Assembly: GCA_011800805.1 (NCBI GenBank)
Contig: MPNW01000550.1
Coordinates: 75,185-109,267 of the forward strand
DNA: 34,083 nucleotides
Origin: Hirudo medicinalis
Taxonomy: Eukaryota; Annelida; Clitellata; Hirudinida; Hirudinidae
Direction of reading: 5' to 3'
The notes under the pieces were generated by a model. The model was given only the letters and a program-made list of their open reading frames with translations, did not search any database and had not been told where the DNA came from. The number at the start of each line of letters is the position of its first letter. Positions within the stretch are counted from its first letter, which is position 1. The position numbers and the translations under genes are program-made. Shown piece after piece: positions 23,601 through 32,600 of the stretch.

Positions 23601-26356
23601 ATGATGGAGTTGCTGGCTATTAATGCACACAGTCACACATGTTACGACAACAAGAAAACACCAGACCCAATACTTCTGCAGACTCTAACCTACTTCTCAC
23701 AGCCATTAACAACTTCAGCGTCACTAATTAAACACTTACAAATGTGAAGATGATGTCCAAAACATAATGAAATTCAATTATTTCCAGATTTTAATTTTTT
23801 AATAATTACCTCATAACTTTAAAAAAATCTTTTTAAATATTCAAAATTAAAAAAACTGACAGCTCATTTAAAATTCATGCACAATTCAATCTCGATTCAT
23901 GCACAATTCACCACCTGGTCCTTGGAAAACATCTGCTGCTTCCTCTCCTTGTCGTCGAGGAACGACTGGATTTTGGTCGCATCCCGTTGTTGTTGATGCG
24001 ACTTTGGCTGCTGGCTCCTGTCTGACAGTTGCTGCTGTTGCTTCTTGAGGGCCTCCTTCATTTTGCTCATTTCATCTGCTGACAAAAGCAGGTTTGACGT
24101 GACGCGCACGAACAGGAGAAGACATCGTCCTCGTCACAGTTACTCTACTAATCTAAGTGATGATTATCGTATATCATAATAAATACAGAATTATTCGTTA
24201 TAATGAATAAACATTTGTGTCAATTTCAAGATGTAAACATCCCCCTTCCAGGGACGCTTCGTGACGGTGCGAGCTTGTGAACGCGACACGTAAAGGTATC
24301 ACTTTTACTGTAAAAAGGAATTCACCAACATTGTCGAGTCAATATCCTGCATTAATCAAAATCATTCTACCTCATTCACCACCACCATCATCATCATCAT
24401 CACCATCACCAACATTATCATCATCAACATCGTCGTCGTCTTCATCATCATCATCAGTGACATCATCAATCCACAAACCTCTCATCTGCCTCATCATCAG
24501 TGTTTCTTTGTCGTGAGCTTCATCAAAGATCTTATCCTCCAAAGATTTCGAGCCCAAACAACCTGAGATCGTTCGAAAATAGCACGGATCAATAGCTCGA
24601 TAATCGCCACGACTTTTAAAAGCACTTATCACGATAACCTAGTTATTATAATAATTTAATATTTCTAATTATTTTCTCGTTCGTCGACTTAACTCGGTTA
24701 TCTCGTTTCTGATGTCGATAAATTCCTGCTTACAATGTGAACGTTCCATCAAAACATCGCATCAAGCTGCTGCTTCTGAAGCTGCTGCTCCATCACTTTC
24801 TAAATTTAAATTTCCAAACAAGCAGAACATAAAACCTAGAAGCTACTTAACCGACCGGTCGAACCCATATCGACGTCAATCGATAAATAACAACAAACCA
24901 AGAATCGAAATCACGTTCTTAGCATTTTCCAAATTAATATTTCATCCTTCAAGAACGGCCGTCAGACCTTGTCGCTCGGACTTTTTGTCATCGAAGTTCT
25001 CTCCCCGGAAGTTAAAGTCTAGGAAGTGCTGCTGCCTCTGGAAGAGCATCTGCTGGCAGGCGGACTTCATCCTCTTCTTCTCCGACGACCTTTTCTTCCG
25101 AGCCTCGAACAGCGAGAACTTTTCTGCGACCTCTCTCTCATTCAACGAGACCAACTCGCTCTGCCCTTTCTGGAGGAAAAAGATTAATTGCAGCTTTATT
25201 TAGCATATTTAGCAGGTAAATTTGAATGGTGCCATGAGCATAAGCATCAGAGGCACTCAGACCGCTTCCATAGCACTGCCATCCGGGGTCACTTTGTGAC
25301 GGTGCGAGCTTGCGAACGCGACACGTAACGAGTATCGCATTTACTGTTGCTTGCAACATTACAACCCTCTGAGCTAACTTGCACGCCACAAACTTATATG
25401 TTTGCAGTCCTCATTTCAAATTTAATTTTGTTTTTTAATCGGTTGTCTCCTGAAAGGGATGGATGTTCATAATAATAATAATAATAGTTAATTTATAATG
25501 CACCATTTGCATAGCGTCAGAGGCGCCTAAATGAAAATAGAAACTCTAGAAATGAGCACAACAATCCAATAATAATAATAACATAACATAATAAAATAAG
25601 GTGAATTTAAGTTATTATTCAATTAAATTGCGTTACTAATCGACGAAGTCGACGGCAACGATGACGACGCGACGAATAACGAGGGTAGCGAGCAATTGAT
25701 AACCAGTAATTGTTGGTTAGCACTCGACAATAAAGACGCCTACTAACTTGAAGAGCACTTGTTCAAAGCAAGGATTCACAAAAATTGTGGGAAAATTTCA
25801 AGCAAAAATTAATTTAGCATGAATTGCAAAGTATTTGGCAAACTCGACGGAAATTTACCCGCATCGCTAATGCATTTCTGCCGATCGACGCGAAGTTACT
25901 TCTTAAATTATGTCGAATATTTATTTCCAACCTCGTTGGTTCTTTGTTCGAAGAATTTTCCCAGGTTTAAGTTGGCATTGAACGAGAAGTTTTTCCTGGT
26001 CAGCTCTTCATTTTGTGTCGTCTGCAGAAACTGGGAGCGAAAACGAACGAAAACCGAGTTCTTGGCATTTCGAATCATAATTTTCTATTTAGGTGCTCAA
26101 TCTTTTTATGTAATAAATGATGGCAAATCGCGACAAATGTTATGAATGTGAATAAATTAGATCCAGTGAATGACTCACACAAAGAGCTCACTCCCACAAT
26201 TGAATTTCATTAAAAACAATAGAGTGATCATGGCAGGTGAGAATTAATAACAAGTAATTATGAACCTACAAAATCACAACATTGCATCTCAAGTCCTTAG
26301 ATCAACTTTATTTCACAGAGCAAGAACTCAGAAATGGGGACTGAATTTTAATGAGG

Positions 26357-26392
<36 letters not shown>

Positions 26393-29300
26393 GTAATAAA
26401 TAATTTAATAACTTTAATAATAAACATTAAATCTAATTCTTTCACCTTCTCAACATCATCAAAGGTTAAGACGCTCAGTCCGCTTGGGGTTTCATAAGCC
26501 ACCTGGCCGATGATCTTCTTGCTCGTCAACCCCGTTATTCTCGTCTCTCTCTGCCATCTTTGTTTGGTGAAACGTGTTTGTTTCAGATTCGTTTATTTTT
26601 TTGCTTTTCAATTTTAATTATAAAAACTAATCCTAATTTATCAAATTATCGTTTATCAGCGAAATTAGGACGATGACAATTTTGGCGGTTTAAGTGTTTA
26701 ATAAAATATTAAGCAACAAAAGTCTAAAAATTCCGTCCGAAACGCACCCCTTCTCCAGGGGAATTCCCAACAATTTCTCATCAGGACTTTCCCTTTTTCT
26801 TTTTCTGGAATCTGAAATTAAAATGAAAAAATAAAATCGAAATTAATGAATATTTGATGGATAACAATTTGAATGTTGCAATATGTAGCTACTGATAATG
26901 TATGTTCGATGAGCAACACGAAGACGACGACTTAATTTTGGCCAATAACATTCAACCTTGGTTCTTGAGGGGGTCTCCGAAGGACCAGTCGTCGCTCCCG
27001 TCGTCGGACGACTCCATGTCGGAGCTCGCGTCGTTGTGGCCTGATTAATAAAACGCGACACGACGTGCTAATTAAAGATGGTTTTCATTTGGTAAAATTA
27101 GAAAGCGTCACAAAATCACTCCAAAGGAGGGTTTCAATTCATTCGTACGACTCACGCAGCGAAGAGTTTAAGTCGAAGCCAAACAAATCGGAAAACATCG
27201 AAGTCTGTCGGTCAAAAGACTTTTGTTCTTTGGAGGTCTGTTCCTGACCCGAAGAGCCGGAGTGGGACATTTTCGGATGTTGTCTCTGATCCATGAGGGA
27301 GAACTGGTCGAGGTACGACCGACTTCCCTGCTTGAAAACTCCGTCGGAAAGAGAAGCTTGAAGAGCATGCTGATCCTACGAGATTAATTATAGGAACAAT
27401 TAAAATGAACTTCAAAGCACTCGAGGCCTTTAAAGTCTCATCACTTCTCTGAAACTCTAAAGAAAGCTGTTATTAGCAAAGGAAAACAAAGGCTTACTTT
27501 TAGAGTTTCGTTGGCCATCATGCTCGAGATGAACATCGACCGGTTGCCCCTGCCCTTTCCGGTTTGCTCGCCTCTTTTCCTCCCCCTGCGGCCACCCTTT
27601 CGGTCGCCCTCCTTCGAAGAGGTCGCCTCCCCGGAAAAAGAAGAGGAGTAAAACATGTTCTCGTACATGTGGGGGAGCAGTGCAGCGGCCATGTTGAACG
27701 AGAGGGGGTCGCCAAAGGAAGAATTTCCCTTGGAAAACATCTGGTGGCTCTGGGCAAGAGCAGACAAGATGTTTGAAGCCTCTGGCTGGGTTTGTCTGAT
27801 CGACGAGTAGGACTTGAGAGGGTTGGGACTGGGCGCCTCCATCCTCGGCTTCTTGATCGACAAGTCGATGGCCCCGTCTTGCGAGTAACTGACAGTTTCC
27901 GAACTTGATTCTCTGACATCCGAGAGCTTGCCGAAAGGTCTGGTTAGAGGAGATTCTGACTGGAAATAATTAGAAACATGAGGACTAGAAGATTCTGTTG
28001 TCATGGTTTTGAAGTCACTCGAGTTCTGAAAAGGAAGTTGAAATCTGCATTTTAAGAGCCATTTCTGGTAAAAAAATCATAATTTATAAAATTGAAATCT
28101 TTAACAGTAAGTGGTAATGATCATAATAATAATTAATTTGTTCGTTGACATTATGCAATGGACCAATTAGTATAAAAACCTTCATCATGTTCTTGAGCTT
28201 CTTGTTTTTGTCAGACAAATCCTGTCTGGACTTGAAGGCGCCCAAGTGGAGCTTGTGATCATTTATGCTCAGAGTCCTCGCAGCTGTGCCGGGCATGGAA
28301 AAACTATGTTTGGAAACGATGACAGAAGATCCGTCTCTTCTGCCAACTTCAGAAGAATCGCTTTTATTTTTGCTCCCAAAATAGGAGGACCCAGGGAAGT
28401 CTGAACTTGACTGGTAGAGACCCTGAGATGCCCTAGAGGAGGAGGGGTTCTTAGAAGAGGAGGAGCTCGGCCTCTGGCCGTCCAATCCGAGGTTGGCGGG
28501 CGGTTTGAGACCCGTCAAGCCGAGGAAAAGATTATTGAAAGGTGGAACGTAGTCGCTCAGAGATCCGAACATGGAAGCGGCCGGGAAGGGTACGCCTGGA
28601 AACGACGTGGGTCCAAAAGGAAAAAAGAACTGAGAACTGGAATACAGCGAAGCATCTCTCTGGAAGCTTTCTCTGGAAGCATCTCCGGAGAGGGACGACT
28701 TTTTAAGCACGTGTTCGTGCGGAGTGGTCGGCTGTTTTATGGGCGTCGAAGACTCGCTGGGGTTCCTCGGGGATATGACGGCGCTGGACTCGCTGTCGGT
28801 CCTCGTGCGTGTCGACCTTGAACTACTGGCCCTGGATTCTTTCTGCCCTCCCTTGTGGAGGTTCGACTCTTTCGAGGGAGCGGGCGAACTGTTGTTAGAG
28901 GACTGCTTCGTTCCGTTGAACAATCCGTCCGGAGTGGAATGGAGCGACTTGTGGTGAGACACGCTAGGACTGGGTGTGGATGAGATCCTGGCTGACTGAG
29001 AGAACGGAGCGAGGAATGGATTTGCACCGTACAGGCTGCTCATCCTTCGGAATGTAAGCAAAACATTAGACAACTCGCCACCGATTCAAAACATTCATTC
29101 TGCTATCCCTCTCTGATATTTATGGCGAGGATGACCATGATAATAACCTGGATAAAGTTCAGACATATTCTCTGCAAATTTCTTTGCCTGTTCTGATGCC
29201 ATTTTCCACCAATCAGCACCATCTGTCGGAATCATTTATTATTCAAATTACTTTTTCACCTAAAGAATGTTTTCCCGTAAATATCCGGAAGAGTTCGATA

Positions 29301-29624
29301 CCCGACGGCAAGACACTCTCCCCTGGAGTTGCCATCCCAGGAAATGGAAAGAATGGAAACATGGGATTTGGTCCAAGCATTGGAAAGGGATTCGAGAGTC
29401 CCATGGATGGATAACCTGGCAAATGATGAATTCTAAACTTATTGCATGAAACTTAACATGGAATTAAAAGCAGACTGTCCATAGAGAATTTTTAAATTTT
29501 TCGACCTCTCAGTTACCAAACACATATTTTAATGAACAATTAATCTACCCATGATGCTGGAAAAGTCAAATGAGTTCTGGGATGCATTCTTTTTGTTTTT
29601 GGATTCCTTGTCTTTTGATTCCAT
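10195..29624 (-). CDS. BAZ2B: BAZ2-family bromodomain/PHD chromatin remodelling subunit (BAZ2B/Toutatis-like), about 37 coding exons
   Basis: Assembled from minus-strand exons with GT..AG borders and compatible phases at every junction except the one before the 865-base exon. The sum is about 6515 coding bases (about 2171 residues), close to vertebrate BAZ2B. Exon coordinates are in the domain-block entries. Order: Ser/Pro/Phe-rich N-terminus (1-665), TAM/MBD-like (about 667-740), charged coiled coil (740-967), DDT (968-1148), WHIM-type motif around GQDRYGRLYWVLPKCGG (about 1235), second WHIM motif at GWWRISDSEQLKSL (about 1600), PHD1 (1832-1879), PHD2 (1885-1931), bromodomain (2057-2155). 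GGVYVEGMESGE resembles BAZ2B more than BAZ2A. In known relatives the protein pairs with an ISWI ATPase to slide nucleosomes and reads histone H3 tails. The start MESKDKESKNKKN is the first ATG after an upstream in-frame stop. The family is certain; exact N-terminal splicing is not. Confidence 0.93.
10650..10712. repeat. GTAC-rich tetranucleotide tract in the last BAZ2 intron
   Basis: Degenerate (GTAC)n/(ACAT)n sequence sits between the two bromodomain exons, about 35 bases past the exon 36 donor. Confidence 0.75.
11121..11885 (-). other. BAZ2 linker between PHD fingers and bromodomain (exons 34-35)
   Basis: Exons 11670-11885 and 11121-11281, phase 0 at entry and at the join, leaving CA at the last donor. 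Composition is Ser/Glu/Lys-rich: LRHKKKHCNNKIGF, a serine run, then VEKEINGEAATANEEAEK and KCEKLKIDLKKRLQVEKALR. The final residues DLSVCH run straight into the bromodomain exon, matching DLALCSMILTEM in BAZ2B. No domain is recognised; it is probably a flexible linker. Confidence 0.85.
12104..12435 (-). other. Second, adjacent PHD finger of the BAZ2 protein
   Basis: Exons 12323-12435 and 12104-12146 follow the first finger directly and keep frame (0 in, split AG|G, 0 out). They read ASGDTCCIACGKHGGRLIVC, then ESCKRRTHSLCLDPPLS, joined to RAPKKWCCNTCLSEK. A C4HC3 pattern is visible: C-x2-C, C-x2-C, H-x2-C, and C-x2-C preceded by W. It is shorter and more basic than the first finger. It begins with ASGDT at the point where human BAZ2B reads ASGQT and then runs into a long basic linker without a second finger. 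Confidence 0.88.
12612..12655. repeat. (GAC)n/(GAT)n microsatellite in a PHD intron
   Basis: About 40 bases of GACGAC then GATGAT repeat, just downstream in transcript sense of the exon that completes PHD1. Confidence 0.85.
12683..13159 (-). other. First PHD finger of the BAZ2 protein
   Basis: Exons 13070-13159 and 12683-12739, phase 0 throughout. They read SCQICCCDDNEAELLLCDVC, then DRGYHTYCIK, joined to PKLQSIPEGDWFCYECISK. All eight C4HC3 zinc ligands are present, as is the W before the last Cys pair. The sequence is strongly similar to the human BAZ2B PHD (CQICRKGDNEELLLLCDGC, then IPDGDWFCPACIAKA). The family's PHD reads the unmodified N-terminal tail of histone H3. The finger is split by an intron of about 330 bases holding (AAT)n repeats. 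Confidence 0.93.
12901..12963. repeat. (AAT)n microsatellite inside the PHD1 intron
   Basis: A broken AAT/AATATT array between the two exons of the first PHD finger. Confidence 0.85.
14333..14542. repeat. 42-bp minisatellite, five copies
   Basis: Five head-to-tail copies start at 14333, 14375, 14417, 14459 and 14501. Each begins CAGATATTAATAAACCAACA and ends in ATATTAACATAA, with a single substitution in copy 3 and a changed end in copy 5. The array lies in the BAZ2 intron between exons 27 and 28. There are no unique spacers, so it is not a CRISPR array. Confidence 0.95.
15315..15682. repeat. 38-bp minisatellite, about 8.6 copies plus a degenerate leading copy
   Basis: Copies start at 15353 and every 38 bases to 15657. 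The core is ACAATACAATGTTCGACA followed by a variable middle (CGTATATCAC, TGTATATCAC or TGTACATTAC) and ATGTATTTAT. The array lies in the intron between BAZ2 exons 26 and 27. Because 38 is not a multiple of three and the unit has no plus-strand stop in any frame, all three frames stay open for 107-141 codons; these are not genes. Confidence 0.95.
15731..15800. repeat. A/T-rich (AAT)n tract next to BAZ2 exon 26
   Basis: Broken AATAATTATAATAAT sequence between the 38-bp array and exon 26 (donor at 15843), with partly repeated TTATAATAATTA blocks. Confidence 0.7.
16615..16706. repeat. 18-bp minisatellite, five copies
   Basis: CGTGCATCATGAATTATG is repeated five times with G/A and C/T variation, in the long BAZ2 intron (16398-17686). 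Being a multiple of three, it gives a periodic frame on both strands (HHELCV / IIHDAR) that mimics a repeat protein. Confidence 0.95.
16857..16925. repeat. (AAC)n(AAT)n compound microsatellite
   Basis: AACAACAAC passes into AATAATAAT and then GATAACAATGATGATG, in the long BAZ2 intron. Confidence 0.9.
17533..17650. repeat. (TTA/TTG)n microsatellite just downstream of BAZ2 exon 24
   Basis: About 115 bases of TTATTATTG repeat begin about 37 bases past the exon 24 donor in transcript sense. On the minus strand, in the frame of exon 24, it reads as an unbroken run of roughly 38 asparagines. Confidence 0.95.
17687..19296 (-). other. BAZ2 exons 22-24 with the first WHIM-type motif
   Basis: Exons 19119-19296 (donor may instead be at 19125), 18775-18831 and 17687-18640. 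The first carries FRMMQAKRLRRAL followed by an acidic stretch. The 57-base exon gives EELELRIDKLTK, matching BAZ2B VEELEKQIEKLSK. The 954-base exon begins QYNNLQDKVLSLSYKLSI and then has the family signature GQDRYGRLYWVLPKCGG followed by VYVEGMESGE (WHIM1/BAZ-type). A long Ser/Pro/Asp-rich linker follows, with WFSLFARQPG near its end, equal to WFSLLPRTP in BAZ2B. The exon ends in phase 0 at a normal donor (CTG|GTGAAT). Confidence 0.92.
18836..18908. repeat. 13-bp minisatellite beside a BAZ2 splice acceptor
   Basis: Five copies plus a partial copy of AATGAATTGCTTT with single-base variants, starting within five bases of the acceptor of the 57-base exon 23. In transcript sense the array fills the branch-point region. 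Confidence 0.93.
19670..19920. repeat. CAT/ACC trinucleotide microsatellites flanking a short unique segment
   Basis: Two imperfect arrays (about 19670-19728 and 19830-19918) of CATCAC, CATCAT and ACCACCATT lie in the intron between BAZ2 exons 20 and 21. They give methionine/valine-rich antisense frames. Confidence 0.85.
21023..21053. repeat. Short A/T-rich inverted repeat
   Basis: ATAACTTATA (21023-21032) and TATAAGTTAT (21044-21053) are perfect inverted arms around an 11-base A/T loop, within a larger palindromic A/T tract in the intron between exons 17 and 18. No function can be assigned. Confidence 0.6.
22530..22622. repeat. 43-bp direct duplication rich in CAAT
   Basis: A segment beginning CAATTAAATCCATTCAA occurs at 22538 and 22581, with CAATCAATC runs around it, upstream in transcript sense of BAZ2 exon 14. 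Confidence 0.8.
24245..24312. repeat. Copy A of a dispersed repeat
   Basis: GTGACGGTGCGAGCTTGTGA followed by ACGCGACACGTAA and a GTATCxCxTTTACTGT end recurs at 25285-25352 in the same orientation, with about 85% identity over some 65 bases. Both copies are intronic. It is G/C-richer than its surroundings, as expected of a young inserted element. Confidence 0.75.
24368..24478. repeat. CAT/CGT trinucleotide microsatellite
   Basis: Imperfect CATCATCAC and CGTCGTCGT array in the BAZ2 intron between exons 11 and 12; it reads poly-Asp or poly-Ser in artefactual frames. Confidence 0.85.
25230..25352. repeat. Copy B of the dispersed repeat, with a longer left part
   Basis: The conserved core is at about 25285-25352. 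The preceding ATAAGCATCAGAGGCAC (from about 25240) resembles GCATAGCGTCAGAGGCGCC at 25510-25528, suggesting a third, truncated copy nearby. The element ends at CAGTAAATGCGATAC (minus sense), next to a short palindrome GTTGCAAGCAAC. Confidence 0.65.
25932..26557 (-). other. TAM/MBD-like domain of the BAZ2 protein
   Basis: Exons 26446-26557 and 25932-26021. The first encodes WQRETRITGLTSKKIIGQ then VAYETPSGLSVLTF, and the second RKNFSFNANLNLGKFFEQR. These align with human BAZ2B GWQRETRIRNFGGRLQGEVAYYAPCGKKL and DNFSFSAKIRVGDFYEAR. BAZ2 TAM domains are MBD-related folds that bind DNA or RNA rather than methyl-CpG specifically. This domain separates BAZ2 from BAZ1/ACF1, so it decides the family assignment. 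The segment matching the vertebrate IKYLSRNGIMDI part is more diverged here (TTQNEEL). Confidence 0.88.
26357..26425. repeat. (AAT)n microsatellite after the first TAM exon
   Basis: About 40 bases of pure AAT, then broken AAT, in the intron that splits the TAM/MBD-coding exons. Confidence 0.9.
26748..27369 (-). other. BAZ2 linker exons 6-8 leading into the TAM/MBD domain
   Basis: Exons 27156-27369, 26957-27040 and 26748-26811 join in phase (0/1, 1/1, 1/2). The product is Ser/Gln/Asp-rich, includes SDMESSDDGSDDWSFGDP, and then turns basic (DSRKRKRESPDEK). It ends with GIPLEKG, which joins the next exon to read IPLEKGWQRETRI. That sequence is nearly identical to the start of the human BAZ2B TAM domain (IPLEYGWQRETRI), which confirms three consecutive splice phases. 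Confidence 0.85.
27498..29624 (-). other. BAZ2 N-terminal low-complexity region (exons 1-5)
   Basis: Exons 29549-29624 (coding part), 29302-29415, 29148-29222, 28180-29044 and 27498-28025. The first exons encode a Phe/Pro/Met-rich stretch (NPMFPFFPFPGM) and DGADWWKMASEQ, which resembles the GAEWWRTTDAH stretch near the human BAZ2B N-terminus. The 865-base exon is rich in Ser and basic residues (about 289 residues). The 528-base exon holds AIDLSIKKPRM, a CtBP-motif-like sequence, and near its end a basic stretch GGRRGRKRGEQ that resembles an AT-hook core without the proline. The third exon's best donor (CAG|GTTATT) leaves one base, whereas every acceptor at 29044 supplies one base, so a frame mismatch remains between exons 3 and 4. 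Confidence 0.75.
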
Positions 29625-29676
29625 TTCATCAGTTTGTAGGGTCTCGCTAAAGTTACCCAACTTTCATATTTGCCTA
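29549..29676 (-). other. First coding exon of BAZ2 with 5' UTR part and an upstream splice acceptor
   Basis: A pyrimidine-rich acceptor (TTTCAATTTCAG) ends at 29677, so the exon probably starts at 29676 with about 52 bases of leader before the ATG at 29622-29624. An in-frame TGA lies between the acceptor and that ATG, which makes this ATG the first usable one. The transcript must therefore have at least one more, untranslated, exon upstream (above 29.7 kb). The donor is ATGG|GTAGAT at 29548. Confidence 0.6.
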
Positions 29677-32600
29677 CTGAAATTGAAAACGTAAAACTTA
29701 TCATCCGCATAAAACAACAATCTGATGAAACATCTACCGCAAATCATTCGAATACAACATTCAAACACACTAAAAAGCCCTCGGCATTTAATGAGCTCAA
29801 TTGATGGTAGCATCGACAAAAGAGCACTTTATGTTTATATTATAATTTGCACATACGAAACACGAGCAGGCTCGTCGGAGGTAGGACTTAGCAAATATTA
29901 AAGCCTAAGACGTATAACAGACGAAAATGCATAGCCATTATCGACGCGCCAGTCTCAACATTAGCAAATATTTCTCAATCGTTATTTACCGATGCTGCAG
30001 TTTAAGATTTTTTTTAACAACAGGATAGTTTCGGCATGCCGGATGGCTGATGTGAAATGCACTTCACATAGCTGGCTGGCTCGAAAGTAAGACGATTACA
30101 CTATTAACACAGATACCAATGTAGTGCTGTGCGATTGAGAAGGTGCAGCCAGTTTTGTGTTCATGCATCTCACAAAAACATTCGAACATTAGCGAGCACC
30201 CTTCACTTCGGTTTGGGTTGAGGTGGGCGCGTTCGTGAAATGACAGGGACCGACAAAAAAAGTGACGAGAAACCAGCAACAATAACAATCAATAAAAAGA
30301 CAATATCCGAGCGTGCAGTGCAGGAAAAAGGAAATGTACATTAATATGGAGCGCAAACCGACCGGGCGTCAGAAGAGAGAGAACGAGCAGATTTTAAAAT
30401 ACACACAGAAGAAACATCAGTTGAGCGTACGAGCAGAAAGTGAGAAAGCCTGTGTCTTAGCAGATGCACTCTCAGATCTGCGTGTGTCTTCAAGCATATC
30501 AGAATAAGATGTATCGCCGATTCTATACGAAACGTATGCGGATAGGAAGCGATCTCTCTCGGTTTCTTCATTAGTGCCGCACCAAAATTTAGAGAAAACA
30601 GACTCAAGATCACAGGAAGCTCCCCGGGTTTGGTCTGTGATGCAGAAATCAAATAAAACACGTTGGAGGCTGACTTAAAGTGCGAGTTGAAGAGAGACGT
30701 GCGTTTCATCTCGAGCAAAAAAAAAAGAGTCACGCTCTGAAATTTAATTGAATTCCGCAGAAATATTAGTCGATAATTTAAAAGTAATTAATTTCAGCAC
30801 GCAGTCTCAAATACCGCTCAGCCTTACGAAGTTTTGAAGCAACGAAACGGAGAGTAAGGATGACGCGGATAGGCAGATGTCGGGTAATTAAAGAAATGTA
30901 ATCCCTAGCCGACCCACTCTCTCTTGTCAATAGAACAGAGAAGCGGCGGATCGCACGCAGGATTCGAGCGAGGACTTTTAATAAATCCATTGTGTTCGCG
31001 TCTCCAACAAACATCCACTAAATGCTGAATGGCCAATTCTCCAGCACAGTAATAATACACAGCAGAACTAATCATCACAGGCTCTCAAAGAGCAGGTGTG
31101 ATCCTAGGAGAAAACGAATGAGAGAGAGGGAACTTTCAAGTGATCTTCTTGCGAAACATTCTTCTTCGTAAGGGGAAATGTGCGTGCGAGTGTGTGTGTC
31201 CAGAAGTGCTCGAGTCTGACTGAGGCCGCTAGTTACTAGAAGCAGTCATCGAATTAATGAGAACAGCACAAGAAAGAACCCAGCAAGAGAAGGAAGTTCG
31301 GATTGCAGTCAAATGAACAAATTGAGTGCAGGTGCAAACAGTCTCCCTTTCGAGAACAATGACTGACATCTGAAGACCAATTTGGAACGTGTCTCCCAGT
31401 AAGATGTGGAGTATTAAATGCAATGATCGTTGAAACCGATGTTACTATTATCGATGTTATCTTCCATTTGCGATGAAATTTATTTTGATTTTTTTTTGTC
31501 TACTTCAACTTAATTCTAGAAAGTAATAAAAGTAAAAGTAATCGGTGTTCCGTTCTGAAGCGATAATCTCGACACTTGAGCGAGTGTGGTGCTCAATGTG
31601 GAGGAATCATTGATTCCACTTCCCCGAGTACTCATTAACCCCACACGAGCAAGGAAATGATGGAAATTCTTGGGAAAAAATATTCAGTCTAATTCTGAGG
31701 CAGGTCGTGACAAAGAAGAGTACATGGACTCGATTGTACGGCGGAGGAAGCAAATTTAATGCCGCCGTCACAGATACGGAAAAGCAAGCAGGTCAGGAAC
31801 GTACTTAACAGGCTTGGAAAAGAATCAACAGATTGTCTCAGACAACGAATATGTAAAGTTTCGATCAACTTTTCGCCCCAAGTTCGACGTGGAGGCTCCA
31901 TTTTGAAGCAATTAAAAGTCAAATTAACGAGGAGGAGGAAATAAAATCTCATACAAATGCTTCTCTTCCAGGGAAACGAGGAGAGATCCATCCGTGGTGA
32001 GAGTCACATTCATTTCACTGACGACGTATGGAAGCAAGACGCAACGAAAACAATAATAATAATAACAACAACAATAATAATAGCTATAACAATGATAATT
32101 ATGGTAATTAATACCAATTAAAATAACAACAACAACAACATTATTATGCAAGAACATTTTTAGATGGAAAAATATAGAAGTAAACAAATAATGATTACTC
32201 GAAAAAGCCTACTGGAATTTTAAAGGCGAACCACCATAGGTGGATAATTGCTACCCGGAGAAGCAGATTTAAAATTTGATCCTACATCGGTTGTAGCTTG
32301 CTCTAAGAGAGATGCTGAGGAGGGCGAGAGAATGTTGTTCTCCATGGCAGAGGACTTGCGCCTCTTTCGGAACTATTCACTCATTCATAACTTTGAAATC
32401 TTCGAAAACGAAAACCAAAATCCACCAAGTCCCATAACCTCCCCTAAACTCCACCCAACTTCACTCAATTTTAGAACAACCTTCTCAAGCATCGATCTTA
32501 CTATCTCAAGTTCGTAGGTCACACAAAAGAAATTATATGGAGGTATGGTTTCGTGTTGGATTCCCAACGTGCACTGTAACGGTTCGTTTACTGTTCACGG

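Larger units (their letters stand above)
21877..25169 (-). other. BAZ2 charged/Gln-rich coiled-coil region (exons 11-16)
   Basis: Exons 24968-25169, 23915-24075, 23394-23504, 22450-22515, 22168-22230 and 21877-21954 keep frame throughout. They encode about 227 mostly Lys/Arg/Glu/Gln residues, including KEALKKQQQQLSDR, RERRRHYLLLVKAIDARKKE, EKERMREEKRCAKKLDREKK and QRRMELYLARELKKP. The last three align with the human BAZ2B coiled coil just before DDT. Exon 13 (MMLMLGSGDLQYYSYLLQSA) is hydrophobic and I cannot match it to vertebrate BAZ2B. No RGRPP-type AT-hooks are seen after the TAM domain, where vertebrate BAZ2B has them. Confidence 0.8.

Noticed and set aside
29260..29415. Longer version of BAZ2 exon 2 using the donor TTTAG|GTGAAA
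   Set aside because: The phase also fits, but it would leave an intron of under 45 bases before exon 3. The donor at 29301 gives a normal intron of about 80 bases.
10195..29624. Assignment to BAZ1/ACF1 because of the two PHD fingers
   Set aside because: A TAM/MBD-like domain precedes DDT and the sequence around GQDRYGRLYWVLPKCGG and the bromodomain is BAZ2B-like. No N-terminal WAC domain is present.
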